Source of the DNA: JAGWBD01 sp965223965
GTDB lineage: Bacteria > Chloroflexota > Anaerolineae > Aggregatilineales > Phototrophicaceae
Reading direction: 5' to 3'
Length of the DNA: 64,000 nucleotides
Assembly (NCBI GenBank): GCA_965223965.1
Contig: CBDCXX010000002.1
Span: forward strand, 62,001 to 126,000
Positions 24,087 to 33,094 of the stretch are shown here, in pieces. Both the position numbers and the translations under genes were made by a program. Position 1 is the first letter of the stretch. Every line of letters begins with the position of its first letter. The notes under the pieces are model-generated. The model made no database searches. It saw only the letters and a list, made by a program, of their open reading frames with translations, and was not told the DNA's origin.

Positions 24087-25037
24087 CTACGCCTCCAGCG
24101 CGTCCGCGTCCGGCTTGGCTATCCGCACCTCTACATTGCCGGCGCGTTCTTCTTGCAGGCGCATCGCCACGCGGGAGTCCAGGTCTGCCCAGCCGCGGTT
24201 GAGGGCTGCGGTCAGCTCTTGGTGCGCGATGTTGCCGACGCTCATGGGAACGCCGTACTCGCGGCCGAGTTCAAGCGCAAGGCTGACGTCCTTGTGTGCG
24301 AGACGCAGCGCGAAGCTGGGCGGGTCAAAGTTGCCCGCGAGGAATGTGTTCGGGTATGTGTTTGCGAACGAGCTGCCGCGACCGACCGAGCCGTTGGAGA
24401 TTGCCTCAAAGAGCGGCTCCGGGTCCACGCCCGCCTTGACGCCGAGCGTGAGGCATTCGGCTACGATGGTCTGCAAGCCGTAGCCGATGCAGTTGTGCAT
24501 CAGCTTGGCGATGCTGCCGGAACCTATGGGCCCGATGTAGCTAACCTTGTCGCCAATGGCGTCAAGCGCGGGCTTGACTCGCTCGTACACTTCACGGTCG
24601 CCACCGACCATAACCGCAAGCCTGCCGGTGCGGGCGCCGACCGGCCCGCCGCTCACAGGCGCGTCCAGGACGCTGACGCCTTTCGCCGCGAATTCATCAG
24701 CGATGCTGCGAATGAGCGTGGGCGAGCTTGTGCTGAGGTCGATATAGACCTTGCCTTCCGTGCCGCTCTCCCCCATGCCCTCGCCCATGCCTTCTAAAAT
24801 ACCGCCCTCTCCGAGCGCGATTGCTTCGACTTCGCGTGGACCCGGCAGCGATGTGAGCACGATGTCGCAAGCGGCGGCGAGTTCTGCGGGCGTGTCTGCC
24901 CACGATGCGCCCGCCTCCAGCAGCGGAGTCGCCGCCTCGCGCCGCAGGTCATGCACTGTCAGGTCATGTCCGGCTCGCAGAACATTCGCCGCCATGCCGC
25001 CGCCCATGTTGCCAAGTCCGATGAATCCGATGTTCAT
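24087..25037 (-). CDS. 3-hydroxyisobutyrate dehydrogenase family (beta-hydroxyacid dehydrogenase)
   Basis: A 316-residue NAD(P)-dependent enzyme. MNIGFIGLGNMGGGMAANVL is the dinucleotide site with the family GLGxMGxxMAxNL signature. DAPVSGGPVGAR is the substrate loop, and KLMHNCIGYG contains the catalytic Lys and the following Asn region. LAHKDVSLALELG is the conserved C-terminal helix. AAGGAGA lies before the ATG. It may act on 3-hydroxyisobutyrate, tartronate semialdehyde or a similar beta-hydroxyacid; a divergent enoyl-CoA hydratase next door makes valine or fatty-acid breakdown plausible. Confidence 0.88.
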   Translation of the reverse strand: MNIGFIGLGNMGGGMAANVLRAGHDLTVHDLRREAATPLLEAGASWADTPAELAAACDIVLTSLPGPREVEAIALGEGGILEGMGEGMGESGTEGKVYIDLSTSSPTLIRSIADEFAAKGVSVLDAPVSGGPVGARTGRLAVMVGGDREVYERVKPALDAIGDKVSYIGPIGSGSIAKLMHNCIGYGLQTIVAECLTLGVKAGVDPEPLFEAISNGSVGRGSSFANTYPNTFLAGNFDPPSFALRLAHKDVSLALELGREYGVPMSVGNIAHQELTAALNRGWADLDSRVAMRLQEERAGNVEVRIAKPDADALEA

Positions 25038-25109
25038 TCCACTCTCCTTGTTGATCCGATTTCAGAGATATAGCCACGATAGGCACACAGAATATGTTAG
25101 ATTAGGGCT

Positions 25110-25820
25110 ATGGTAGAGCCTGTGGTGTTGTACAGCAAGAGCGGCGCGGTGGCGCATATTGTGCTGAACCGTCCGAGGGTGATGAACGCCTACAATGTGC
25201 AGATGCGCGATGAACTGTTCTTCACGCTGGAGGCGGTGCGCGACGACCCGGATGTGCGCGTGGCGGTGATTAGCGGCGCGGGCGCACGCGCGTTCTGCGC
25301 CGGCGCGGACCTGACGGAGTTCGGCGCTGCGCCCTCGCAGGTCATCGCGCGGCAGGTGCGGTGGGAGCGCGATATATGGGGCCTGTTTCTGTCGCTGCGA
25401 AAACCTCTGATTGCCGCGATGCGCGGCTATGTAATCGGCTCCGGGGTGGAGATTGCCTGCCTCTGCGACATCAGGATTGCCGCCGATGACGCGCAGTTCG
25501 CCATGCCGGAAGTTGCGCTTGGCATGATACCCGCCGCGGGCGGAACGCAGACGCTGCGCCGCGTCGTTGGCGCGAGCAGGGCACTTGAAATGGCGCTGTC
25601 CAACAGGCGCGTCGGAGCGGAGGAGGCGAGGCGCATAGGACTGGCGCATAATGTTGTGCCAGCCGATGCGCTGATGAATGAGGCGGATAAGGTCGCTCAT
25701 CGTCTTGCCGCTCTCAATCCCACTGCGCTCGCGCTCGCCAAGCGCGCCATCCTTGAGGGCATGGACATGCCGCTTGCAGCCGGGCTGGAACTAGAGCGCC
25801 GACTTGCCGCTCAGGTGTAG
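25110..25820 (+). CDS. Enoyl-CoA hydratase/isomerase family protein
   Basis: A 236-residue crotonase-fold protein. The oxyanion-hole signatures are visible: GARAFCAGADLTEFG and GYVIGSGVEIACLCDIRIAADDAQFAMPEVALGMIPAAGGTQ. In the second segment the Glu of PEVALG corresponds to a catalytic Glu in hydratases. The C-terminal helical trimerisation region ends LERRLAAQV, slightly shorter than the usual 255-260 residues. It is divergent from the beta-hydroxyacid dehydrogenase, sharing a 72-bp intergenic space. Likely acts in acyl-CoA breakdown. Confidence 0.88.
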   Translation: MVEPVVLYSKSGAVAHIVLNRPRVMNAYNVQMRDELFFTLEAVRDDPDVRVAVISGAGARAFCAGADLTEFGAAPSQVIARQVRWERDIWGLFLSLRKPLIAAMRGYVIGSGVEIACLCDIRIAADDAQFAMPEVALGMIPAAGGTQTLRRVVGASRALEMALSNRRVGAEEARRIGLAHNVVPADALMNEADKVAHRLAALNPTALALAKRAILEGMDMPLAAGLELERRLAAQV

Positions 25821-25871
25821 GCCGTCGGCGCTTAAAAGTCAGTAGAATGGAAAATTCGGACGGGTTATTGA

Positions 25872-25902
25872 CTGACATGCCGAAATGCTGACATACTGAC
25901 AC
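25872..25902 (+). promoter_or_regulatory. Direct CTGACAT repeats in front of the PhoB-like gene
   Basis: CTGACAT at 25872-25878 and 25888-25894, then CTGACAC at 25896-25902, ending just before the ATG at 25904. This resembles but does not match the enterobacterial Pho box (11-bp CTGTCAT repeats). No Shine-Dalgarno site is visible, so the gene may be leaderless. Possible autoregulatory site; weak evidence. Confidence 0.35.
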
Positions 25903-25903
25903 C

Positions 25904-26599
25904 ATGACTACCGTGCTTGTCGTTGAGGACGAAGAGAACCTGCTTGAAGCGCTCAGATATAGTTTGGAGCGCGAGGGCTACGCTGTGGAAACGGCGATTG
26001 ACGGCGAACAGGCTCTTAATGCGGCGCGCTCCACACGTCCTGATCTAGTGATTCTCGATGTGATGCTGCCGCAGCTTGACGGCTTCGAGGTGTGCCGCAT
26101 CCTTCGCCGTGAAAGCGATGTGCCCATCATGATGCTCACGGCGCGCGGCGAGGAGATTGACCGCGTCGTGGGACTGGAACTAGGCGCGGACGACTATGTT
26201 ACCAAGCCGTTCAGCATCCGCGAACTGATGGCGCGCGCGCGCAACATGCTGCGCCGCTCCGCGCGCTCCGCATCCTCGGGCGGAGACGCCGTCGATGTGG
26301 ACATCCTGCGCGCAGGCGACCTCGAAATCGACAGCACCAGCCACATGGTGCGACGAGGCGGCTTGCGGCTGGAACTCAAGCCGCGAGAGTTCGACCTGCT
26401 TACGTTGCTCGCCAAGAATCGCGCACGCGCCTTCACCCGCGATCAGATTCTCGAACGCCTCTGGGGGCACGACTACTATGGCGACAGCCGCACCGTTGAT
26501 GTGCATATCCGCTGGCTGCGCGAGAAGATAGAGCCTGAACCGAGCAAGCCCGTCAGAATCGTTACGATCCGCGGCGTAGGATACCGCTTCGACGGATGA
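25904..26599 (+). CDS. phoB: PhoB/OmpR-type response regulator
   Basis: A 231-residue two-domain regulator. The receiver domain (3-118) has the acidic pocket VVEDEE, the phospho-acceptor Asp52 in VILDVMLP, Thr in MLTARG and Lys in TKPFSIREL. The winged-helix DNA-binding domain (about 135-230) has LELKPREFDLLTLLAKN and RTVDVHIRWLREKIE. Its stop overlaps the kinase start by 4 bases. The position upstream of pstCAB-phoU supports a phosphate-starvation role, though the symbol rests on context. Confidence 0.85.
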   Translation: MTTVLVVEDEENLLEALRYSLEREGYAVETAIDGEQALNAARSTRPDLVILDVMLPQLDGFEVCRILRRESDVPIMMLTARGEEIDRVVGLELGADDYVTKPFSIRELMARARNMLRRSARSASSGGDAVDVDILRAGDLEIDSTSHMVRRGGLRLELKPREFDLLTLLAKNRARAFTRDQILERLWGHDYYGDSRTVDVHIRWLREKIEPEPSKPVRIVTIRGVGYRFDG

Positions 26600-28386
26600 G
26601 GCTGCCCCGATCGCTCCACTGGCGCATCGCCCTAGCTTATACTGCGCTTATTTTCCTGAGCCTGGGCATCGTAAGCCTGTATCTCGTAAGTTTCGTGCGC
26701 GATACATACATCGCCAACTTGCAAGCCAGCCTGGACAAACAGGCTCGCTTAGTGAGCGACAGTGTGAGCGAGAAAGGGACCATTATTCCAATTGCTTTCA
26801 CCGAGCAGGCGGAAGTCGAATTGCAAGCCTTTATATCGAGTATCGGGCAGATTGCGAGCGCGAGAGTTACCCTCATAGGGGCCGATGGCAGAGTTGTCGC
26901 GGACAGCCTGCAATCGCCTTCGCAACTTCCATCACAGCTTGGACGCAGCGAGGTGCGCGCCGTACTATCACAGGACAGCGCCAGCAGTGTTGGCATCGGC
27001 TCGCCCCTTGACGGTAGCTTCGACGAAGAAATGTTGTATGCCGTAGTGCCGATTGCAACCTCAGTAGGCACAGGCGGCGTTGTCGGCGCGGCGCGGGTTG
27101 CAGTTCCGTCCTCGCAAGTGCAGCCCGACATCAACCGCATCATCGTCAGCATAGCCGTTGCCGCAGCGCTAGTAGGCCTGCTGTCCGTCGGCGCCGGATA
27201 CTTCCTGTTTCGCCGCACATCACGCTCCGTGCGCGCTGTGGCAGAGGGAGCGAATCGGTTCGCGCAAGGAGACCTCGGACATCGTGTAGCTGCTGCGTCC
27301 TCCGATGAGACGCAGGAACTCGCTGTGGCGTTCAACAGCATGGCAGACACCATTCGGAGTATGCTGAGCGACATGTCGGCGGAAAGCAGCAAGCTGACGG
27401 CGATGCTGGATACAATGGAAGACGGTGTGATGGTGATAGAGGCGGACGGCAGGATTACATTGATGAACAGCGCCGCAGAGTGGATGCTGGGAGTGGGCGC
27501 CGGAGATGCAGTAGGCGCGCGTCTCGTCGAGGCGCTGCGCGACCACGAGATTCAGCAAGTGGCCGCCTTGTCGCTTAGCTCCGGACGATTGCAACAGGCT
27601 GAGGTCGAACTGCTGACGCAGCGACGCTTCCTGAATGCCATAGCGACCCCACTCGGTGGTGGGGGTACCAGCGGTATCCTGCTTACATTGCACGACCTGA
27701 CTACCGACCGGCAAGTGGAAAATACCTTGCGCGAATTTGTCACAAATGTCTCCCATGAGCTTCGCAGCCCTCTGGCGTCAGTGAAGGCTATGGTAGAGAC
27801 TCTGGATGACGGCGCGCTGGATGACGGACGCGCGGCGCGCGACTTCCTGAGCCGCATCAACCGCGAGGTTGACCGAATGAATGCTATGGTCGAGGACCTT
27901 CTGGAACTCTCGCGCCTTGAGAGCGGACAGCAACAGCCCAGCCTGACGCCGCTCAACCTGTCTGAGCTGGTGTCCGAGGTCGTGTCTGAGTATCGAGACA
28001 GGGCGAACGGCGTGGATTTTCGCGCCTTTTTGCCACAGTCGCCGGCAATCGCGCTGGGGGATTACGGCAAGCTGCGGCAGGCGCTGGTGAATCTGCTGGA
28101 CAACGCGCTGAAAAACACGGAAGCGGGCAGCGTCGAAGTGTCCATCGAAGCAGGAGAAGGCATGCACTATGTGCGTGTGCGGGACACCGGCGCGGGCATA
28201 GCGCATGAGCACCTGCCGCATGTGTTCGAGCGTTTCTACAAGGTTGACCGCGCGCGCCGCGACGGGGGCAGCGGATTGGGGCTTGCGATAGTGCGGCAGA
28301 TTGTGCAGGCGCACGGAGGCGAAGTCAGCGTGGAGAGCGAGGAGGGCAGGGGCAGCGCCTTCAGTTTCAGCGTGCTGCGGCACTAA
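26596..28386 (+). CDS. phoR: PhoR-type sensor histidine kinase
   Basis: A 596-residue membrane kinase. Two membrane segments (about 9-31 and 190-212) bracket an extracytoplasmic sensor region. HAMP follows at about 213-265, a PAS-like domain at about 270-370 (MLDTMEDGVMVIEADGRITLMN is cut by its own family consensus), and HisKA with phospho-His in TNVSHELRSPLASVK. The HATPase_c domain has N-box NLLDNALKN, G1 DTGAGI and G2 GGSGLGLAI. It overlaps the regulator gene by 4 bases. The extracellular sensor is larger than in E. coli PhoR and may sense ligand directly. Confidence 0.87.
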   Translation: MRLPRSLHWRIALAYTALIFLSLGIVSLYLVSFVRDTYIANLQASLDKQARLVSDSVSEKGTIIPIAFTEQAEVELQAFISSIGQIASARVTLIGADGRVVADSLQSPSQLPSQLGRSEVRAVLSQDSASSVGIGSPLDGSFDEEMLYAVVPIATSVGTGGVVGAARVAVPSSQVQPDINRIIVSIAVAAALVGLLSVGAGYFLFRRTSRSVRAVAEGANRFAQGDLGHRVAAASSDETQELAVAFNSMADTIRSMLSDMSAESSKLTAMLDTMEDGVMVIEADGRITLMNSAAEWMLGVGAGDAVGARLVEALRDHEIQQVAALSLSSGRLQQAEVELLTQRRFLNAIATPLGGGGTSGILLTLHDLTTDRQVENTLREFVTNVSHELRSPLASVKAMVETLDDGALDDGRAARDFLSRINREVDRMNAMVEDLLELSRLESGQQQPSLTPLNLSELVSEVVSEYRDRANGVDFRAFLPQSPAIALGDYGKLRQALVNLLDNALKNTEAGSVEVSIEAGEGMHYVRVRDTGAGIAHEHLPHVFERFYKVDRARRDGGSGLGLAIVRQIVQAHGGEVSVESEEGRGSAFSFSVLRH

Positions 28387-28433
28387 GCCTTCCGAAATAT
28401 ATTTGAGCGGTCCGAGAACGGCTTTGAAGGCGA

Positions 28434-28625
28434 TTAGAACAACTCGCGCGCAATGCCTATCACCAAGGCTGTTAAGATTGCGCCTCCGACGCCCAAGATT
28501 GCGTAGAGTACAAGGTCAATCTTGGCGCTCATGGCGCGCGCGTCTTGACGCATGTCGATCTGCCCTTGTGTAAGGTATTCGATTGCGGTTTCTACGCTTG
28601 AGATTCGTTCTTGTTCGCTTGCCAT
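28434..28625 (-). CDS. Small coiled-coil protein with C-terminal membrane anchor (copy 2)
   Basis: A 63-residue protein starting at the ATG at 28625, preceded by AGGGAAG; a GTG at 28646 is in frame but lacks a site. A helical, polar segment (ERISSVETAIEYLTQGQIDM) precedes one membrane helix near 40-60. Same architecture as 17781-17984 and 53212-53412. It is convergent with phoR, 47 bp away. Function unknown. Confidence 0.65.
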   Translation of the reverse strand: MASEQERISSVETAIEYLTQGQIDMRQDARAMSAKIDLVLYAILGVGGAILTALVIGIARELF

Positions 28626-28714
28626 CAAATCTTCCCTAACACTCACTGAGGTATTTCGAGTGTATTTTCATTATCGGTATGATAGAGCGCCTTTGTCAAC
28701 GCCCCTTGAATAGT

Positions 28715-28806
28715 GGCATTCTCAATGTGTGTTGGTATTTGGAAACCAGCATAGTCAGCGAGCGCGGGAATGACGATTTGGAAACCAACGCATACTGAGA
28801 ATACCG
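28715..28806. mobile_element. Short MITE with GGTATTCTCA termini
   Basis: About 92 bp bounded by imperfect inverted ends GGCATTCTCAATGTGTGTTGG and CCAACGCATACTGAGAATACC. The inside carries the same CCAGCATAGTCAGCGA segment (here inverted) as the elements at 34927-35036 and 60457-60585. No gene inside. Confidence 0.65.
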
Positions 28807-28807
28807 G

Positions 28808-29267
28808 CTAGAGGTTCTCTCCAAGCGCCACAGAATTTCCCCATTCCGCTACATCGGAAGGGTCCAGCCGAGTAATCCCCGGCAGTCTGTCGAAGTCAGT
28901 ATCCGCGGATATAATGCAGTTCTGCCCCCAATCGCTGCATTACTGCTGCATGCACGAGGTCTCGTGTGCTGACGTGAGGGTGATGGTCTGCCAGGCGCAC
29001 CGCGAGAAGTATGTCCTCCTCGTAGATGGGTTCGATGCGGTCATGCATGACCTCTGCGAAGGAGCGAACCACATGCCTGCCAAGCTCCCATCGCCTTGAA
29101 GTAAGGTAGTGATGCACAAGTTCCTGTAGAACTTCGACATTAGTCACGAACGCGAACGGCGACTCGGCGACAATTGTCAGAACACGAGCGCAGGGTTCTT
29201 TGTAGAGATGTTCTCTGCCGGAGGCGTAGATGGGAATGTTAGTATCAATGAATACCGCCGGGCTCAT
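28808..29267 (-). pseudogene. VapC-like PIN toxin, frameshifted
   Basis: A PIN-domain toxin starting at 29267 with GGAG/AAGG upstream. FIDTNIPIY supplies the first Asp and VTNVEVLQELV the Glu, then STRDLVHAAVMQRLG. At about 28918-28930 a GGGGG run is one base short: the frame then stops at 28896 (YIRGY), whereas the next frame reads NCIISADTDFDRLPG through LDPSDVAEWG and ends at 28808. That second frame holds the last acidic residues of the active site, so the toxin as written is inactive. A homopolymer sequencing error is the main alternative. It follows the RHH antitoxin gene. Confidence 0.75.
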
Positions 29268-29326
29268 GTGCCTTCTCCAACTCACGCGAGAGCGTGGCAG
29301 CATCTGGAAGATGTTCTACATTCAGA

Positions 29327-29494
29327 TTAGACCAATCTTTCGACGGCTTCCATACGACGCCTACGCATGACATCTTCATAGGCGTCATCTATCAATCGGC
29401 GCACTACCTCGGAGATTGGCATACCCCGCTCTGCGACAAGTTCTTCTAGCCGTCGCCTCCGCTCAGCATCAAGTCGTACATCCAGTCTAGGCAT
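29327..29494 (-). CDS. VapB-like ribbon-helix-helix antitoxin
   Basis: A 55-residue protein. The N-terminus PRLDVRLDAERRRRLEEL is a ribbon-helix-helix start (strand then helix), followed by RGMPISEVVRRLIDDAYED. GAGGAAGGG lies right upstream of the ATG. It is 60 bp before the PIN toxin on the same strand, the usual antitoxin-toxin order. It should neutralise the toxin and repress its own operon. Confidence 0.72.
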   Translation of the reverse strand: MPRLDVRLDAERRRRLEELVAERGMPISEVVRRLIDDAYEDVMRRRRMEAVERLV

Positions 29495-29522
29495 ATCCCT
29501 TCCTCATTGCGCGGATAAGTTT

Positions 29523-29540
29523 GTACGGATATAATCATAC
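29523..29540. promoter_or_regulatory. Imperfect dyad upstream of the antitoxin gene
   Basis: GTACGGATATAATCATAC has near-dyad symmetry (GTA/TAC outside, GAT/ATC inside) and lies 29-46 bases before the antitoxin start, where autorepressing antitoxins usually bind. Weak, sequence-only evidence. Confidence 0.3.
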
Positions 29541-29699
29541 AGCACAATGTATTTCTCATCAACCACCCCACGCGTCGTAGCCAATTGCATCGATTCCTGC
29601 CCCTGTCTTCAGAGGGGTGACAACGAACCGCCTTCATTAATGGAATGTTAAAAATCCGTTCACTGATGCTTAAACATTGCGGAGTATCGTTGTTCGTGT

Positions 29700-30662
29700 A
29701 TGGAAAGAACAATAGGTCAGCCCCAAGAGAGTGTGGAAGCTGCCTCGTCATCCCGCGTGGAGTTGCCGCGCATGCGGCGTAGGAGAGGCAATTCCCTTGA
29801 AGGCAGAATAGTACGCTGGATATTCTTCGGCTGCGCTCTGATTTCTATCCTCACTACTCTCGGCATCATCTTCACACTGGTGTCGCAGGCGCTCGGCTTC
29901 TTCATGGAGGTCTCGGTATGGGACTTCCTCACCGGAACCCGCTGGACGCCGATACTGAAGCCCCGCGCCTATGGTGTGCTGCCGCTGGTCGGGGGCACGC
30001 TGCTCATTGCGGCAATTGCGGCGATGGTCGCGCTTCCCATCGGTTTGGCGGCGGCGATCTTCCTGTCAGAGTACGCGCCGAACAAGGTGCGCCGCATCGT
30101 GAAGCCTGTCCTTGAAATCCTGGCGGGCATTCCCACTGTCGTGTACGGCTACTTCGCGCTCACTTTCGTAACCCCACTGCTGAAGATCTTATTCCCCGAG
30201 ATGCTGGTGTTCAACGCACTGAGCGCCGGAATCGTGATGGGCGTTATGATAATCCCGATGGTGTCGTCGCTGAGCGAGGACGCTATGAGCGCGGTGCCTA
30301 ACTCACTGCGTAACGGCGCTTATGCGCTCGGCGCGACTCGCGTTGAAGTGAGCCTGCGCGTGGTGCTGCCTGCCGCGCTGTCCGGTATCGTCGCGTCTTT
30401 CATTATTGCCATATCTCGCGCCATTGGCGAAACGATGCTCGTCACTATCGCTGCGGGCGCGACGCCGAACCTAACGCTCAATCCACTCGAAAGCATACAG
30501 ACGATGACCGCATTCATCGTGCAGCTCAGCCTCGGCGAAACGCCGCGCGGCTCACTTGAGTACAACACCATCTTCGCGGTGGGTCTGCTTCTGTTCTTGA
30601 TTACGCTGGCGATGAATCTGATGGGCCACTTCATCGTCAAGCGATGGCGGGAGAAATACTAA
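29700..30662 (+). CDS. pstC: Phosphate ABC transporter permease PstC
   Basis: A 320-residue permease with about six membrane segments. After a polar N-terminus, the first helix lies at about 38-62 (FFGCALISILTTLGIIFTLV). The family segment LPLVGGTLLIAAIAAMVALPIGLAAAIFLSEYA and the EAA loop SLRNGAYALGATRVEVSLRVVLP are clear. It forms the inner-membrane channel with PstA. The stop overlaps the pstA start (TAATG). No phosphate-binding pstS is encoded upstream; the gap to the vapB-like gene is about 200 bp. Confidence 0.92.
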   Translation: MERTIGQPQESVEAASSSRVELPRMRRRRGNSLEGRIVRWIFFGCALISILTTLGIIFTLVSQALGFFMEVSVWDFLTGTRWTPILKPRAYGVLPLVGGTLLIAAIAAMVALPIGLAAAIFLSEYAPNKVRRIVKPVLEILAGIPTVVYGYFALTFVTPLLKILFPEMLVFNALSAGIVMGVMIIPMVSSLSEDAMSAVPNSLRNGAYALGATRVEVSLRVVLPAALSGIVASFIIAISRAIGETMLVTIAAGATPNLTLNPLESIQTMTAFIVQLSLGETPRGSLEYNTIFAVGLLLFLITLAMNLMGHFIVKRWREKY

Positions 30663-31549
30663 TGCAGCAACCGGCAGCCTTGTTCAAGCCACGCCTGTCT
30701 ATGCGCAAGAACATGGGTAATGCAATCTATGTTCTGTTCCTGCTCGCTACAATGGCGGGCATTGTCGGGTTGTTGGCGCTGCTGACTCAGATAATCGCCG
30801 AGGCCGCGCCTTGGCTCAACTGGAACTTCCTGAATTCGTACCCTTCGCGCCACCCCGAAGAGGCAGGCCTGAAGTCTGCCCTATGGGGCAGCGTGTGGCT
30901 GATGGGACTGACGGGTATGTTCGCCATTCCTATCGGAGTGGGCGCAGCCATTTACCTTGAGGAGTACGCGGTGCAGAGCCGCCTGACCGGCTTCATCGAA
31001 ATCAATCTATCCAATCTCGCAGGCGTGCCGTCAATCGTCTATGGACTGCTGGGACTGACGCTCTTCGTACAGTGGATGTTCCAAGGGGAGCGGGTGCTGC
31101 TGGCGGGCGCGATGACGATGGCTCTGCTTGTGATGCCAATTGTGATATTAGCGTCGCGCGAAGCGATTCGCGCTGTGCCTGACACCTACAGGCAAGCGGG
31201 CTACGCGCTCGGCGCGGAGAAGTGGCAGGTAGTAAAGGGCATCGTGCTGCCCCAGGCGCTTCCGGGCATTCTCACCGGCACGATACTGGCAATGTCCCGC
31301 GCTCTCGGCGAAGCGGCGCCGGTCATCGCCATCAGCGCGCTGGTCTATCTGACATTCGTTCCTGTGCATCCCATGGAACAATTCACTGTGCTGCCGATAC
31401 AGATATTCAACTGGACATCGCGACCGCAGGACGAGTTCCGCGGCATAGCGGCGGCGGCAATCGTCGTGCTGCTAGTTGTGCTACTCTCTATGAACGCGGT
31501 GGCAATAATCGTGAGAGACCGTCATCAGGTGAGATCGGATGGTTCATAA
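30662..31549 (+). CDS. pstA: Phosphate ABC transporter permease PstA
   Basis: A 295-residue permease. The start is taken as the ATG at 30662 (TAATG overlap with pstC, GGGAG upstream) and not the upstream in-frame ATG at 30644. Six membrane segments are predicted; family motifs include GSVWLMGLTGMFAIPIGVGAAIYLEEY, GVPSIVYGLLGL and the EAA loop TYRQAGYALGAEKWQVVKGIVLP. It pairs with PstC. It overlaps pstB by 11 bases. Confidence 0.92.
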   Translation: MQQPAALFKPRLSMRKNMGNAIYVLFLLATMAGIVGLLALLTQIIAEAAPWLNWNFLNSYPSRHPEEAGLKSALWGSVWLMGLTGMFAIPIGVGAAIYLEEYAVQSRLTGFIEINLSNLAGVPSIVYGLLGLTLFVQWMFQGERVLLAGAMTMALLVMPIVILASREAIRAVPDTYRQAGYALGAEKWQVVKGIVLPQALPGILTGTILAMSRALGEAAPVIAISALVYLTFVPVHPMEQFTVLPIQIFNWTSRPQDEFRGIAAAAIVVLLVVLLSMNAVAIIVRDRHQVRSDGS

Positions 31550-32345
31550 CATGAACGGCAGCAATGCCGATAACGCCAACGGCAATATAGTCCTGCATTC
31601 CGAGGATGTGAGCGTCAACTACGGCGACTTCCGCGCGCTGCGCGACATCAATATGGACATCAAGCGCCGTGAAGTTACCGCGCTCATCGGTCCGTCCGGG
31701 TGCGGCAAAAGCACGATGCTGCGCTGCTTCAACCGCATGAACGATCTCGTGCCGGGCGCGGAAATCGGCGGGCGGATACTATTCGAAGGCTACGACCTGT
31801 ACGGCGCGGATGTTGACCCGACCGAGATACGCTCGCGCATCGGCATGGTCTTCCAGAGGCCGAACCCCTTCCCAAAGTCGATCTATGACAATGTGGCGTT
31901 TGGACTGAGGATCAACGGCTACCAGGGGAACTACGACGAGGCAATCGAACAGTCCCTGCGCCAAGCTGCGCTGTGGGACGAGGTCAAAGACCGCCTGAAC
32001 ACGAGCGCCCTAGACCTCTCCGGCGGTCAGCAGCAGCGCCTCTGCATTGCCCGCGCCATCGCAGTAGAGCCGGAAGTGGTGCTTATGGATGAGCCCGCAT
32101 CGGCGCTCGACCCCATCGCAACGCTCGCCATCGAGGAGCTCATCCGCGAGTTGAAGGTCAACTATACGATCATTATAGTAACGCACAATATGCAGCAGGC
32201 GGCGCGGGTATCCGACGATACGGCATTCCTGATGGTTGATGAAGATCGCTGCGGATACATGGTAGAGTTCGCCCCCACCCAGCAGATGTTCACCAACCCC
32301 ACAGACGAGCGAACAGAAGCATATATTACTGGACGGTTTAGCTAG
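31539..32345 (+). CDS. pstB: Phosphate ABC transporter ATPase PstB
   Basis: A 268-residue ABC ATPase: Walker A GPSGCGKST, Q-loop VFQRPNPFPKSIYDNV (the PNPFP insertion is characteristic of PstB), signature LSGGQQQRLCIARAIAV, Walker B VVLMDEPASALDP and H-loop IIVTHNMQQAARV. It drives phosphate uptake through PstCA. Operon order pstC-pstA-pstB-phoU. Confidence 0.95.
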   Translation: MVHNMNGSNADNANGNIVLHSEDVSVNYGDFRALRDINMDIKRREVTALIGPSGCGKSTMLRCFNRMNDLVPGAEIGGRILFEGYDLYGADVDPTEIRSRIGMVFQRPNPFPKSIYDNVAFGLRINGYQGNYDEAIEQSLRQAALWDEVKDRLNTSALDLSGGQQQRLCIARAIAVEPEVVLMDEPASALDPIATLAIEELIRELKVNYTIIIVTHNMQQAARVSDDTAFLMVDEDRCGYMVEFAPTQQMFTNPTDERTEAYITGRFS

Positions 32346-32408
32346 GCGGACGCTTCAGCAAGGTAGCCGCCCAAGAGGATGCGAACCGTCCTCACAAGGA
32401 TTGACGCG

Positions 32409-33077
32409 ATGCCGAGAGCAGAATTTCACCACGACCTTCAGGCGCTTCAAGATGACCTGCTCGTGCTGGGCAGCATGGTGGAAAAGGCGATTCAGCGCTC
32501 ACTTGTCGCGCTCAGGAATCGCGATCGCATCATGGCCGAGGAAGTTGTACGCGACGATGACATCATCGACGACAAGCAGGAAGAGATAGAAGAGCGCTGC
32601 ATCGACCTGATAGCCACGCAGCAACCTATGGCGGTTGACCTGCGTGTGCTCGTAACAGTGATTCACCTCGGCATCGAGCTTGAGCGCATGGGCGACTACG
32701 CCGAAGGCATCGCCAAGATATCCTTGATGATGGGCGACGAGCCTCCGCTCAAGCCACTCATAGACATCCCGCGAATGGCGGATATGGCGTCAGATATGCT
32801 GCGGCGCAGCCTTGATGCCTTCGTCGACCGGGATGTCGACTCCTCGATGATGGTGCGCCAGGACGACGACGTAATAGACGCGCTCTACGAGCAAGTCTAT
32901 CGCGAACTGCTGACATTCATGCTTGGCGACCCAACAGTAATTCGCCGCGCGACCTACCTGCTTTGGGCGGCGCACAACATCGAGCGCATCGCAGACCGCA
33001 CCACGAACATCGCGGAGAGCGTCATCTACATGGTGACCGGCGCGCGCACCGACGAGGTTCCCGTTCGGGCCAATTAA
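32409..33077 (+). CDS. phoU: Phosphate transport regulator PhoU
   Basis: A 222-residue all-helical protein made of two PhoU repeats (about 8-95 and 110-205). Repeat signatures include RNRDRIMAEEVVRDDDIIDDKQEEIEERCIDLIA-type acidic metal-binding helices and the second HNIERIADRTTNIAE. The start is at 32409 because AAGGA stands 8 bases upstream; the ATG at 32379 has no usable site. It links PstSCAB flux to PhoR signalling. Confidence 0.92.
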   Translation: MPRAEFHHDLQALQDDLLVLGSMVEKAIQRSLVALRNRDRIMAEEVVRDDDIIDDKQEEIEERCIDLIATQQPMAVDLRVLVTVIHLGIELERMGDYAEGIAKISLMMGDEPPLKPLIDIPRMADMASDMLRRSLDAFVDRDVDSSMMVRQDDDVIDALYEQVYRELLTFMLGDPTVIRRATYLLWAAHNIERIADRTTNIAESVIYMVTGARTDEVPVRAN

Positions 33078-33094
33078 AAGCCGATTTTCACGCA

